From an uncultured Atopobium sp. (lineage in GTDB: Bacteria; Actinomycetota; Coriobacteriia; Coriobacteriales; Atopobiaceae): 64,000 nucleotides of DNA. Positions 50,162 through 58,037 of the stretch are shown one piece after another. The position numbers were made by a program, and so were the translations under genes. The DNA lies in contig CAKAPG010000005.1 in the NCBI GenBank assembly GCA_916715765.1, positions 1-64,000 on the forward strand, given 5' to 3'. Every line of letters starts with the position of its first letter. The stretch's first letter is position 1. The notes below the pieces were generated by a model. That model was not told the DNA's origin. It made no database searches and saw only the letters and a program-made list of their open reading frames with translations.

Positions 50162-52444
50162 ATGAATACAAGTAAAGCTGCATTTCATGCGCTTTTCTCT
50201 AAGGACAAAGCCAAGAAATCAACCGGCATTCCTCTAAGTGCTGGCATGGTACTTGTTACCCTTGGCATCGTCTACGGTGACATTGGCACTTCTCCAATGT
50301 ACACCATGAAGGCAATTATCGCTGGTAATGGTGGACTTCTTACCATGAGCACCGATGTTGTTTTGGGTGCTCTGTCCCTCATTATCTGGACGCTGACACT
50401 CATTACAACCGTTAAATACGTCATGGTTGCAATGAAGGCAGACAACCACAATGAGGGCGGAATCTTTGCGCTCTACAGTTTGGTTAAAAAGTGCGCCAAA
50501 TGGCTAATTATTCCTGCCATGATTGGTGGCGCAGCTCTTCTTGCTGACGGTATTTTGACCCCAGCTGTTACGGTAACCACCGCTATTGAGGGTTTGCGTA
50601 CTATTCCTGCAGCTCATGCTATTATTGGTGATAATCAGCACATTGTTGTCATGATTACCATTGCCATTCTCTGCACACTCTTTGCTCTGCAGAAGGCAGG
50701 TACTTCTACCATTGGTAAGGCCTTTGGCCCTGTCATGACGCTTTGGTTCTTGTTCTTGGGTGCCATGGGTGTTATGAACATGCTTGCTGACATTAGCGTT
50801 GTTCGAGCTCTTAACCCAGTCCGCGGCATTCTGTTCCTCTTTGATGGCAAGCTCAATGCAGCTGGTCTCATGGTTTTAGGTAGTGTCTTCCTTTGTACCA
50901 CTGGTGCAGAGGCGCTTTATTCTGACATGGGTCACGTTGGCAAGAGCAACATTTACGTAAGCTGGCCTTTTGTTAAGGTCTGCTTGATTCTGAACTACCT
51001 TGGACAAGGCGCGTGGATCATCACTAACCACACCAACGAGAGCTTCAACGCTATCAAAGACCTCAATCCTTTCTTTGAAATGCTTCCTGGTCAGCTTAGA
51101 CCATTTGCCGTTATTCTCTCTGCTCTTGCTGCAATTATTGCCTCTCAGGCACTGATTACAGGCTCTTACTCCATTGTCTCTGAGGCAATTAAACTTGATC
51201 TTATGCCTCACATTAAGATTAACTACCCCTCCACAACAAAGGGCCAGATTTACATTCCACTTGTAAACAACATCATGTGGGTTGGCTGCATTGGCGTTGT
51301 ACTTCTCTTCCAGAGCTCTGAGCACATGGAAGCAGCGTACGGTCTTGCAATTACCGTTACCATGCTCATGACCTCAATCTTGCTCTACACCTACCTGGCT
51401 GTTATCAGAAAGCGCCTATGGGCGGCCATTCCATTCATTCTTTTCTTTGGTGCTATCGAGGCTATGTTCTTCTTCTCAAGCCTTACCAAGTTCTTCCACG
51501 GCGGCTACTTTACCGTTCTTATGGCAACCGCAATCTTTGTTGTCATGTTTGTATGGCGTCGCGGTACCGCTGTTGAGAGAACACAAAGCGTTTATCTGCC
51601 TGTTGATAAATACATCGACCAGCTTCGTAGCTTGAGCCACGATGCAGATTATTCAACTCTTGCTGATAACCTGGTCTTCCTTACTAACGATTCGTCCTTT
51701 GACAAACTTGACCGCGACATCCTTTATTCCATCCTGGATAAGCGTCCAAAGCGTGCAAAAGCCTACTACTTCATTAACATCTCGCTGACAGATGACCCAA
51801 ATACACGCGAGTTTATTGTTAACGATTTTGGTACAGACTTCTTGTTCAAGATTACGTTGCGACTTGGCTTCAAGGTTAACCAGCGCATCAACACCTATCT
51901 CTACCAAATTGTTGGTGATCTGATTAAGAACAACCAGCTTGCTCCACAAAACCACAAGTACTCTATCTACAAGGAGCACTCTGAGATTGGTGACTTTAGA
52001 TTCTGCTTGCTACGTAAGGTACTAGCTCCAGAGACCGACATTAACGGTTTTGACGCTCGCTGCCTTGAGCTCAAGTACTTTATTCGTCGTATCTGCGGAT
52101 CTCCTGCTCGCTGGTATGGTCTTGAGAACTCCAACATTGTCTTTGAGTACGTTCCTTTGTTCTCCAAGGTTAAGCGTGAGCAGAAGCTTACCCGTATCAT
52201 GCTTGACGATGCGGCTCAGACAGGTCCTATGCCACTTGTTGAGGCTCCTATGAAAGAGCGCATTGCAGAGATTGAGGAAGATGAGGATATCTTTGCAGAG
52301 GCACTGCACAAGGAGCGCGTTGAAAACGCAGCTACCGTTGCAGACTATGTTGGTGGCGATACCGCTAGCTTCCGTCCTCTTAAGCTTGATGAGGAAGCGG
52401 CCGATGAAGATGTCTTTGAAGAGCAGCAGGACAGTAATCACTAA
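50162..52444 (+). CDS. kup: KUP family potassium transporter
   Basis: 760 aa with 12 membrane segments in about the first 460 residues. The family N-terminus is conserved (LVTLGIVYGDIGTSPMYTMKAI), as are GGIFALYSLVKK and ALYSDMGHVGKSN. The C-terminal 290 residues are cytoplasmic, ending in a strongly acidic tail (EEAADEDVFEEQQD). It takes up potassium, probably with protons. GAGAGGA precedes the ATG. I found no c-di-AMP riboswitch in the 116-bp upstream gap. A strong terminator follows. Confidence 0.96.
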   Translation: MNTSKAAFHALFSKDKAKKSTGIPLSAGMVLVTLGIVYGDIGTSPMYTMKAIIAGNGGLLTMSTDVVLGALSLIIWTLTLITTVKYVMVAMKADNHNEGGIFALYSLVKKCAKWLIIPAMIGGAALLADGILTPAVTVTTAIEGLRTIPAAHAIIGDNQHIVVMITIAILCTLFALQKAGTSTIGKAFGPVMTLWFLFLGAMGVMNMLADISVVRALNPVRGILFLFDGKLNAAGLMVLGSVFLCTTGAEALYSDMGHVGKSNIYVSWPFVKVCLILNYLGQGAWIITNHTNESFNAIKDLNPFFEMLPGQLRPFAVILSALAAIIASQALITGSYSIVSEAIKLDLMPHIKINYPSTTKGQIYIPLVNNIMWVGCIGVVLLFQSSEHMEAAYGLAITVTMLMTSILLYTYLAVIRKRLWAAIPFILFFGAIEAMFFFSSLTKFFHGGYFTVLMATAIFVVMFVWRRGTAVERTQSVYLPVDKYIDQLRSLSHDADYSTLADNLVFLTNDSSFDKLDRDILYSILDKRPKRAKAYYFINISLTDDPNTREFIVNDFGTDFLFKITLRLGFKVNQRINTYLYQIVGDLIKNNQLAPQNHKYSIYKEHSEIGDFRFCLLRKVLAPETDINGFDARCLELKYFIRRICGSPARWYGLENSNIVFEYVPLFSKVKREQKLTRIMLDDAAQTGPMPLVEAPMKERIAEIEEDEDIFAEALHKERVENAATVADYVGGDTASFRPLKLDEEAADEDVFEEQQDSNH

Positions 52445-52476
52445 CCTAGTGCCTAGTACTTTCTACTAGTTACAAC

Positions 52477-52512
52477 AAAAGCCGGCAGATATATCTCTGC
52501 CGGCTTTTTCTT
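52477..52512 (+). terminator. Terminator of kup
   Basis: AAAAGCCGGCAGA/TCTGCCGGCTTTT forms a perfect 13-bp stem with a six-base loop, followed by a T run on the plus strand. Confidence 0.93.
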
Positions 52513-52572
52513 TACACGATATGTCATGTCTTGAACAAAACTCTGAAGCGCTACGCTCCCAGCACCAGGTGC

Positions 52573-53475
52573 TTACTCCCCCAGCGCCCACGTTAGGAAT
52601 CGCGAGAAACCCGCCTCATCGTTAGTCAAAGTGATATAGGTTGCAACCTCAAAATCCTCACGACGAGCGTTAGCAACTGCTGTACCCATTCCAGCTGCAG
52701 AAAGCATTGCAACATCATTGAGCGAGTCACCAAAGGCTGCAGCGTTCTCTGTAGAGATACCAAGGTAGTTGCAGAGCCATTGCAGTGCAGCACCCTTTGA
52801 GGTGCCGTCGGCCAAGATTTCCATTCCCATACTCATGGAAGCCGTGCCACTCAATCCTTTTACCGAAGCAACAGCATCTGCTACAAGTGCCTGGTACTTC
52901 TCGCCTTCTGAAACTGACCAGTAGGAACCAAGTCGCTCAATAGTAGTTACGCTGTCAATAAACTCCTCAACGCTCTGGTCAAAGGGTGTACGTGAGCGCT
53001 GCATAAACGCCGCATGATCTGCGGGAATACCAAGCTGAGTGATCAGATTATGCCTTGAGCGCTCCTGATAAACGCCACCATCAGCAAAAATATCAAAAGT
53101 TACAGGAAGATCCTTAAGCTTTTGATACAGCTCAAGTGCCTGCTCCTTGGTAACAGTAGACTCGTGAAGTATCGTCTGAGTAGAAAGGTCTCTAATAATG
53201 GCACCATCGCAGGACACCACATACTTAGACGCAGGATGATTCACAACCTCTTTTGGCAGCACGTTAAACGCGCGTCCAGAACAAGGAACAAAGGGAATAT
53301 CTAGCTCAGCCAGGCGATCCAACATTGCCATATTTTTGGCATCAAGAGATTTATCAGTATGCAAAAACGTCTCATCCATATCGGAAAAGACAATATCTAC
53401 TTTCAGATTTGATACATCTTGATTGAGCCAAGACTGCTTTTGAGCAATGAGTTCTTCAGTTGAAAGCTCTGACAA
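52573..53475 (-). CDS. HAD hydrolase, Cof-type sugar/nucleotide phosphatase
   Basis: 300 aa. The HAD nucleophile motif DxDxT is seen as FSDMDETFLHTDKSL at about residue 30, the second motif as VPCSGR, the lysine in ADGTSKGAALQWL, and the acidic pair in AAFGDSLNDVAML. The cap insertion lies between about residues 90 and 200, as in Cof proteins. It probably dephosphorylates small phospho-metabolites. The start appears to be TTG, seven or so bases after AAGGGG. It is 12 bp downstream of the ACT gene. Confidence 0.9.
   Translation of the reverse strand: MSELSTEELIAQKQSWLNQDVSNLKVDIVFSDMDETFLHTDKSLDAKNMAMLDRLAELDIPFVPCSGRAFNVLPKEVVNHPASKYVVSCDGAIIRDLSTQTILHESTVTKEQALELYQKLKDLPVTFDIFADGGVYQERSRHNLITQLGIPADHAAFMQRSRTPFDQSVEEFIDSVTTIERLGSYWSVSEGEKYQALVADAVASVKGLSGTASMSMGMEILADGTSKGAALQWLCNYLGISTENAAAFGDSLNDVAMLSAAGMGTAVANARREDFEVATYITLTNDEAGFSRFLTWALGE
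52602..52612 (-). repeat. Iterated 11-mer GGGTTTCTCGC, copy 6
   Basis: Exact copy on the minus strand inside the HAD gene, where the coding strand reads Gly-Phe-Ser-Arg, a different reading frame and direction from the Glu-Lys-Pro copies. Confidence 0.75.
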
Positions 53476-53487
53476 AACACTACCCCT

Positions 53488-53775
53488 TTAAGGACGATAC
53501 ATAAACGTGAAGACCTCTTCACGCTGCATGTTAACCTGTACACCAAGCTTTTCTGAGACGGTATCAAGACGCTCTTTGAGACTCAAGAAAGACTCGGCAT
53601 CCTGAAGTTCAATCAGCATGGTCATGGTAAAAATACCAGACAAAATAGTCTGGGCAATATCTAAGATGTTGGCATTTGACTCGGCCAAAGTGGTAGAAAT
53701 TGCTGCAACAATTCCTGGAGCATCGCTGCCCAAAACAGTAACAACAGCACGATTTGCAGATGTTTCTGAAGTCAT
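53488..53775 (-). CDS. ACT domain protein (UPF0237 family)
   Basis: 95 aa, one ACT domain: AVVTVLGSDAPGIVAAISTTLAESNANILDIAQTILSGIFTMTMLIEL (in parts). Stand-alone ACT proteins of the UPF0237 group probably sense amino acids; the precise role is unknown. I start it at the ATG at 53775 (MTSETSANR), preceded by GATGGG; the ORF extends 17 codons into the end of carD without support. It lies between carD and the HAD gene. Confidence 0.88.
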   Translation of the reverse strand: MTSETSANRAVVTVLGSDAPGIVAAISTTLAESNANILDIAQTILSGIFTMTMLIELQDAESFLSLKERLDTVSEKLGVQVNMQREEVFTFMYRP

Positions 53776-53812
53776 AATTTCCCATCTCTTGAACGGATGG
53801 GTTAATTGTACT

Positions 53813-54313
53813 CTATGCTTTTCCAATTTCTACGCCATAGCGTGAGCTAAAGACCTTTTGAATCTCGTCAACGGTACAATTTAGCGCTGTAATAAGCTCG
53901 TAAAGACCGCGATTACTGGCCATCTTAAAGATTCTCTCGTGAGAAACAGGTGGTTTCTTGTTGAGCGAACGCGCCTTATCAATACGAGCTCTAAATGTTT
54001 TAGCAATACTAATGGAGTCTTTACAAGAACCTTCTCTGATGGCATGTCTAAAGTGAGATTCTTCAAGAGAGGCGTTGTGGATGTGAAAGGTAATGAGTTC
54101 AATTTGAGGATACATATCAACAAGATTTGTAGCCTCATCACGCGTCATAAGATCGCGTAGTCTGAACTCTTGATCAAGAGGAAATACAATCTGAACAGGA
54201 TGTTTTTGCCCAATAGGAGACAAAACGTAGGCCGGAGTAGGCTCCGAAACTACATTTTCAACAAGACATACGCCCTGACCTGGGTGAACGCAAAACTCGC
54301 CAACAGCTCGCAT
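53813..54313 (-). CDS. carD: CarD family transcriptional regulator
   Basis: 166 aa with the ATG at 54313, which GAGAGGAG precedes. The N-terminal CarD/CdnL domain (about 1-60; FCVHPGQGVCLVENVV, AYVLSPIGQKHPVQIVFPL) contacts the RNA polymerase beta subunit. The C-terminal helical part (about 75-160) contacts promoter DNA. Actinobacterial CarD stabilises open complexes at rRNA and other promoters. Its stop is 37 bp before the ACT gene. Confidence 0.9.
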   Translation of the reverse strand: MRAVGEFCVHPGQGVCLVENVVSEPTPAYVLSPIGQKHPVQIVFPLDQEFRLRDLMTRDEATNLVDMYPQIELITFHIHNASLEESHFRHAIREGSCKDSISIAKTFRARIDKARSLNKKPPVSHERIFKMASNRGLYELITALNCTVDEIQKVFSSRYGVEIGKA

Positions 54314-54372
54314 AACACCACTCCTCTCGGATAACAATAGTATATCATGAGAAGCGTGTTTTAAGCCAATTA

Positions 54373-54398
54373 CCTGCAACTTTATAACTTGTTGCAGG
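54373..54398 (-). terminator. Hairpin after the cyclophilin gene
   Basis: CCTGCAAC and GTTGCAGG pair around a ten-base loop, 37 bp after the cyclophilin stop on the minus strand. The T run is weak, so termination is only possible. Confidence 0.45.
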
Positions 54399-54434
54399 TC
54401 ATTCAATAACATAACAATATTTTATATAAGGAAT

Positions 54435-55154
54435 CTAATCAATCATCGTGATGGACTCAATGACAGGCTGCTCTGAAGCAGGAATTGTTCCGTTTGAATC
54501 GGTGGGTTTCACACCTTTACAAATTGCATCAACAACATCCATTCCACTTGTTACCGTGCCAAATGCAGCATAGTTTCCATTCAGAGTTGAGTTATCTGCC
54601 TGCATGATAAAGAACTGTGAGCTTGCAGAGTTAGGATCTTGAGCGCGCGCCATGGAAATAGTTCCACGTGTATGCGAGATGTTATTCTCGACACCGTTTT
54701 TGGTGAACTCACCCTTGATTTTGTTCTCGGATCCGCCCGAGCCGTTGCCCTTAGGATCTCCACCCTGAATCATGAAGCCGTCAATAATGCGATGGAACGT
54801 AAGGCCGTTATAGAAGCCTGACTCGGCAAGATGGGCAAAGTTGGAGACCGTAATAGGTGCAACATTTGCGTTAAGAGTTGCCTCGATAGTGCCGTAATCC
54901 TTCACCACAATGCGAACGTGATGGATGCCTTTTGCATAAGGATCATCCGCTGCTACGGAATCAATGTAGCCCTTGTTTTGCGAGCCCTGAGACTGCGTCT
55001 GTTGCGTCTGCTGCGACTGCGATTGCTGCGATTGTGAACTTGCCTGAGACTGAGATTTATCAGCACCTCTGAAAAGAGAGAAGCATATTGCACCTACCGC
55101 AAGCACAACGATGACAATAACACCGTACAGTCGGCGATTCTTTGTTTGAAACAC
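54435..55154 (-). CDS. Membrane-anchored cyclophilin-type peptidyl-prolyl isomerase
   Basis: 239 aa. One N-terminal membrane segment (about 9-29), then a Ser/Gln/Thr repeat linker (about 32-60), then a cyclophilin domain (about 75-235) with GLTFHRIIDGFMIQGGDPKGNGSGG, ISMARAQDPNSASSQFFI and FGTVTSGMDVV. The catalytic Arg of FHRII and the QFFI core are intact. It should assist folding of exported proteins outside the membrane. The start is GTG, with GGGGAGGA before it. It follows the tannase-like gene by 15 bp. Confidence 0.93.
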   Translation of the reverse strand: MFQTKNRRLYGVIVIVVLAVGAICFSLFRGADKSQSQASSQSQQSQSQQTQQTQSQGSQNKGYIDSVAADDPYAKGIHHVRIVVKDYGTIEATLNANVAPITVSNFAHLAESGFYNGLTFHRIIDGFMIQGGDPKGNGSGGSENKIKGEFTKNGVENNISHTRGTISMARAQDPNSASSQFFIMQADNSTLNGNYAAFGTVTSGMDVVDAICKGVKPTDSNGTIPASEQPVIESITMID

Positions 55155-55169
55155 GCTCTGTCCTCCCCT

Positions 55170-56993
55170 TTAAGCGGATGCGCTCGAGACAATCCAAGAC
55201 ACCAAATTGGCGGTTGCAATGCCTGTTCTCTCGGCAAGAACGTGGCCCTTATCCCAAACAAGCGTGTAATCAACATTGCTCACGCCCGAGAAATGCTTTA
55301 AAGACAAGCCTAGGTTGAACGAAGTGCAGATTGAGGTATCGGTATTCTGGGCACCCTCATTAATGCGCCAATAAGGAGCAACCGATGCTGTCTGATAACC
55401 TTTGTAAGATGCGCTGGTAAAGTACAGAGGATTAAACATATCCACACGAGTTGGAATGTCATTCTCCAGCGTGTCAGCCTTATTCAAATCAGAGGACCAG
55501 TCATTGGCGTAGCTGGACTTCCAATCAGTAAGCTTCATATACGTATCAAGGTTCTTTTTGATAAGGTCAGCTGTCTGCTCATCAAAATGCAAGGTACTTT
55601 GCTCACCAACGCCAAATAGCTGATTTGCACGAGTGCTTCTATCAGGTGCATCAAAAGCTCCAACAGGAAGTGAAGCACCTCTCAGAGCGCGCGAGAAACC
55701 CCTCAAGTTCTCAAGCTCAACGCTCTGACGGCGAAGGTTATATACAACCCAAATAGACTCAGAGTTCAGAGAGCCAAAGTAGTGCTCAGCAGTATCGTAA
55801 ATAGTAGATTGAACCTGCTGTGTGGCAGGAGTTGCGTTGTCTGTACCACGAACTGTTGCCAGATTTGGATCACCTGGGAACGTAGGCTCTTCTAAGCGCT
55901 GAGGCGTAGAGGTGTAAGGGAATGCGTTGTCCTTAACAAAGTTATTTGCAGAGGTCTTAAGCTCGTTGAGCAGAAGATCTGCATATGATCCAGCGGTATA
56001 GACACCAGAGTTAGTCTCATCAAGACCAACCTTGCTGTCATTGCTGTCGAGAAGATCCATGTTGTTGACAAATGAAGCATATGCGCCAGCAAGATCTTGT
56101 GAGAGAGGCTGGGTCCAAACACCTTCAGCACGGGAGTCTGTTGCGTCTGCATACTGACCAGCAGACCATTCGTATGCTGCGTCTGCAAGGTCGTACGATG
56201 TCGCAGGACACCACGAAGCGCTGCCGTAAATAGAGTCTGAAAGCTGCTCGCCCTTCTCGCTATGTGTAGCAGCACCAACCGCCTTAAGGTATGGCGTATA
56301 GAGCGGAGAGTCTCCCGAGGTTCCTAGCACCGCGCTAAGACCGCCGCCGGCTGCAAAGCCAAACACAAAAATCTTTGATGTATTGCAAGGAAGCAGCTCA
56401 TGGTTGTAGCGCAAGTACCTGATAGCAGCCTTGAGGTCTACTGCCGGCCAAGGTGATCCACCTGCGTAAAGCTCGTCCGAGCCTGTAGTTGAATCGTAAC
56501 CAGCACTTCTGCCGCGGAAACCTGCGTATACGTACACACAACCAGCCTCAAGGTACGGTGCAAGGCCTTCGTATGAGTAACTTGTAGGAGCGCTCTGAGG
56601 GGCGAGCGTTGCTGTGTTAATAGGCATGACGATAGGTGCGGTACGTGCGGTGAAGCTGCCTACAACGGCCTTCTCGCTCACTTCGCACTCGTACGTAGAG
56701 CCGTTCTTCTTTCCCGAGAGATACTTTCCAGGAACAAAAACCGAGAGAGTGTTTACCGACTTGCTTGCAGGCTTAGTGCAGTACTGAATGCCCAGCTGAT
56801 AGTAGCAGTCGTTATCCTCGTCATAGCTCCACTGGGTCATGTCCAGCTTGAGTGACTTGAACTCTTCAAGGTCCACGTTAGATGCAGGCTGATTCGTATC
56901 ATCAGTTGTCCTTGCTTGCGGTGTACATGCGGCCAAGGTACCCGCAGCTCCCAAAGCAGAAAGGGACAAGAATTCTTTTCTCGTAAAGGCCAT
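55170..56993 (-). CDS. Tannase-like lipoprotein lacking the catalytic serine
   Basis: 607 aa. The N-terminus has a lipobox (LAAC, cysteine at about residue 23) after TRKEFLSLSALGA, a Tat-like motif with Arg-Lys. The body resembles subtype B tannase / feruloyl-esterase-like alpha/beta hydrolases: AGFRGRSAGYDS, SPWPAVDLKAAIRYLRYN, and late Asp and His residues (YTLVWDKGH). The nucleophile elbow, normally Gly-x-Ser-x-Gly, reads VFGFAAGGG with alanine instead of serine, so hydrolysis by the usual mechanism is unlikely. It may be a binding protein. It is transcribed with the cyclophilin gene. Confidence 0.8.
   Translation of the reverse strand: MAFTRKEFLSLSALGAAGTLAACTPQARTTDDTNQPASNVDLEEFKSLKLDMTQWSYDEDNDCYYQLGIQYCTKPASKSVNTLSVFVPGKYLSGKKNGSTYECEVSEKAVVGSFTARTAPIVMPINTATLAPQSAPTSYSYEGLAPYLEAGCVYVYAGFRGRSAGYDSTTGSDELYAGGSPWPAVDLKAAIRYLRYNHELLPCNTSKIFVFGFAAGGGLSAVLGTSGDSPLYTPYLKAVGAATHSEKGEQLSDSIYGSASWCPATSYDLADAAYEWSAGQYADATDSRAEGVWTQPLSQDLAGAYASFVNNMDLLDSNDSKVGLDETNSGVYTAGSYADLLLNELKTSANNFVKDNAFPYTSTPQRLEEPTFPGDPNLATVRGTDNATPATQQVQSTIYDTAEHYFGSLNSESIWVVYNLRRQSVELENLRGFSRALRGASLPVGAFDAPDRSTRANQLFGVGEQSTLHFDEQTADLIKKNLDTYMKLTDWKSSYANDWSSDLNKADTLENDIPTRVDMFNPLYFTSASYKGYQTASVAPYWRINEGAQNTDTSICTSFNLGLSLKHFSGVSNVDYTLVWDKGHVLAERTGIATANLVSWIVSSASA
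55691..55701 (-). repeat. Iterated 11-mer GGGTTTCTCGC, copy 7
   Basis: Exact copy on the minus strand inside the tannase-like gene; the coding strand reads Gly-Phe-Ser-Arg. Confidence 0.75.
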
Positions 56994-57122
56994 AATTTCC
57001 CCTCGAATAGTTTATTCAGTGGAGGCAGCAACGACCGCTGACCTAGTTCAAGCTAGACAATCTATTGTACCAATTTGCAAACGTGTATGCTTAAGAGCAA
57101 GCGTTTAGAGAAACGAGTTAGC

Positions 57123-57392
57123 ATGTCAAAAATCGTCAACTTCTATGACCTCATTCATCTTAATAAAAGGCTTGAACAACAGGGTCTTCGAAGCAAAGTC
57201 CACCTGCGCGATGCATGCGGCAAGCAGTCTCTGTGGATAGAGCTCCCCTCTAGCGAGAAACCCGATGAGCGCGAGAAAATCGACGGTCAAGAGCTTGAAA
57301 AAACAAAGGAGCAAATTGAGGCATTCTTTGCAATAAAGGGTATGACCGTTGAATTTGACCTCACCGGCGGAAAAAATTTCTGGATTGTATAA
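57123..57392 (+). CDS. RDAC family small protein
   Basis: 89 aa from the ATG at 57123 (MSKIVNFYDL); the ORF extends 16 codons upstream but without a ribosome binding site. The sequence VHLRDACGKQSLWIEL carries the Arg-Asp-Ala-Cys motif that names the RDAC family of unknown function. It is soluble and charged. The gene is divergent from the tannase-like gene and sits just before the tRNA-Phe promoter. Function unknown. Confidence 0.8.
   Translation: MSKIVNFYDLIHLNKRLEQQGLRSKVHLRDACGKQSLWIELPSSEKPDEREKIDGQELEKTKEQIEAFFAIKGMTVEFDLTGGKNFWIV
57253..57263 (-). repeat. Iterated 11-mer GGGTTTCTCGC, copy 8
   Basis: Exact copy on the minus strand within the plus-strand RDAC gene, coding Ser-Glu-Lys-Pro. 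A near copy GCGAGAAAA follows at 57274. Confidence 0.75.
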
Positions 57393-57401
57393 ATTGCCCG
57401 C

Positions 57402-57429
57402 TTGACGAAGCGCTTGAGTCTGTTATAGT
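57402..57429 (+). promoter_or_regulatory. Promoter of tRNA-Phe
   Basis: TTGACG (57402-57407) and TATAGT (57424-57429) are 16 bases apart, about 25 bases before the tRNA-Phe 5' end. A good sigma-70 type promoter. Confidence 0.75.
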
Positions 57430-57453
57430 AAATAAGCTTTTCGAAGCACCAAT

Positions 57454-57529
57454 GGCTGGGTAGCTCAGTTGGTAGAGCAGGGGACTGAAAATCCCCGTGT
57501 CAGGGGTTCGATTCCCTTCCCCGCCACCA
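57454..57529 (+). tRNA. tRNA-Phe (anticodon GAA)
   Basis: 73 bases plus encoded CCA. The acceptor strand GGCTGGG pairs with CCCCGCC, leaving one U-C mismatch at position 4:69. D arm GCTC-AGTTGGTA-GAGC, anticodon loop CTGAAAA with anticodon GAA, and T arm AGGGG-TTCGATT-CCCTT are complete. It has its own promoter and terminator. Confidence 0.95.
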
Positions 57530-57539
57530 CGACTTGAAT

Positions 57540-57576
57540 CGGCTCAGAGAGAAATCTCTGGGCCGTTTTCTTTTAT
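57540..57576 (+). terminator. Terminator of tRNA-Phe
   Basis: CGGCTCAGAGA and TCTCTGGGCCG pair (one G-U) around a four-base loop and are followed by TTTTCTTTT. Confidence 0.85.
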
Positions 57577-57668
57577 CTTTTGATGTTGACGTGTCAAATA
57601 GAAAAAAGGCGCCTCTTTTAAGAAGTGCATCTTTCACAGGATTCTTGCATTAAAAAATTGAACTAAAA

Positions 57669-57896
57669 CTATCGATACGAACGCAAAGCTTCGACGAGCT
57701 CGGAAGCGTCAATACCTAAAGCTTCGGCAAAAGAAAAGACTTCTCCGAGCTTAACACCACGCTCGCCTGATTCAACCTTTGATATGAATGCTTGATCTCC
57801 AGCAAGGTGCTCAGCAACCGCCTCTTGAGTAAGACGTTGCTTCTTTCGCAAATCGCGAAGGCACTGGCCCACTAATCTGTTAGATATCTGCTCCAT
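57669..57896 (-). CDS. XRE family helix-turn-helix regulator
   Basis: 75 aa, almost only the DNA-binding domain: LRDLRKKQRLTQEAVAEHLAGDQAFISKVESGERGVKLGEVFSFAEALG (in parts) is a clear Cro/C1-type HTH. There is no sensor domain. A perfect inverted repeat lies 26 bases before its start codon and may be its operator, so it probably regulates itself. It is upstream of nothing on its own strand within 600 bp; the next gene on that strand downstream is tRNA-divergent. The target genes are unknown. Confidence 0.9.
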   Translation of the reverse strand: MEQISNRLVGQCLRDLRKKQRLTQEAVAEHLAGDQAFISKVESGERGVKLGEVFSFAEALGIDASELVEALRSYR

Positions 57897-57921
57897 AAGT
57901 GCAGCGTAAAACTATCAACTC

Positions 57922-57944
57922 AAATATGCCAAAATCGCATATTT
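57922..57944. promoter_or_regulatory. Candidate operator of the XRE gene
   Basis: AAATATGC (57922-57929) and GCATATTT (57937-57944) are perfect 8-bp arms around a seven-base spacer, upstream of the HTH gene. Size and symmetry suit an XRE dimer. Confidence 0.5.
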
Positions 57945-57956
57945 TCTTAAAAAAGA

Positions 57957-57987
57957 AATTCTCCCCGACAAGTTCACGGGGAGAATT
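57957..57987 (-). terminator. Terminator of the DUF2207 gene
   Basis: AATTCTCCCCG/CGGGGAGAATT forms a perfect 11-bp stem and is followed on the minus strand by a T-rich stretch (TTCTTTTTT). It lies 51 bp after the DUF2207 stop. Confidence 0.9.
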
Positions 57988-58037
57988 AAAACCTTTAAAC
58001 GTAGCTTCCTGTGGTGTTTATTGAAGCGTTTATGGCA

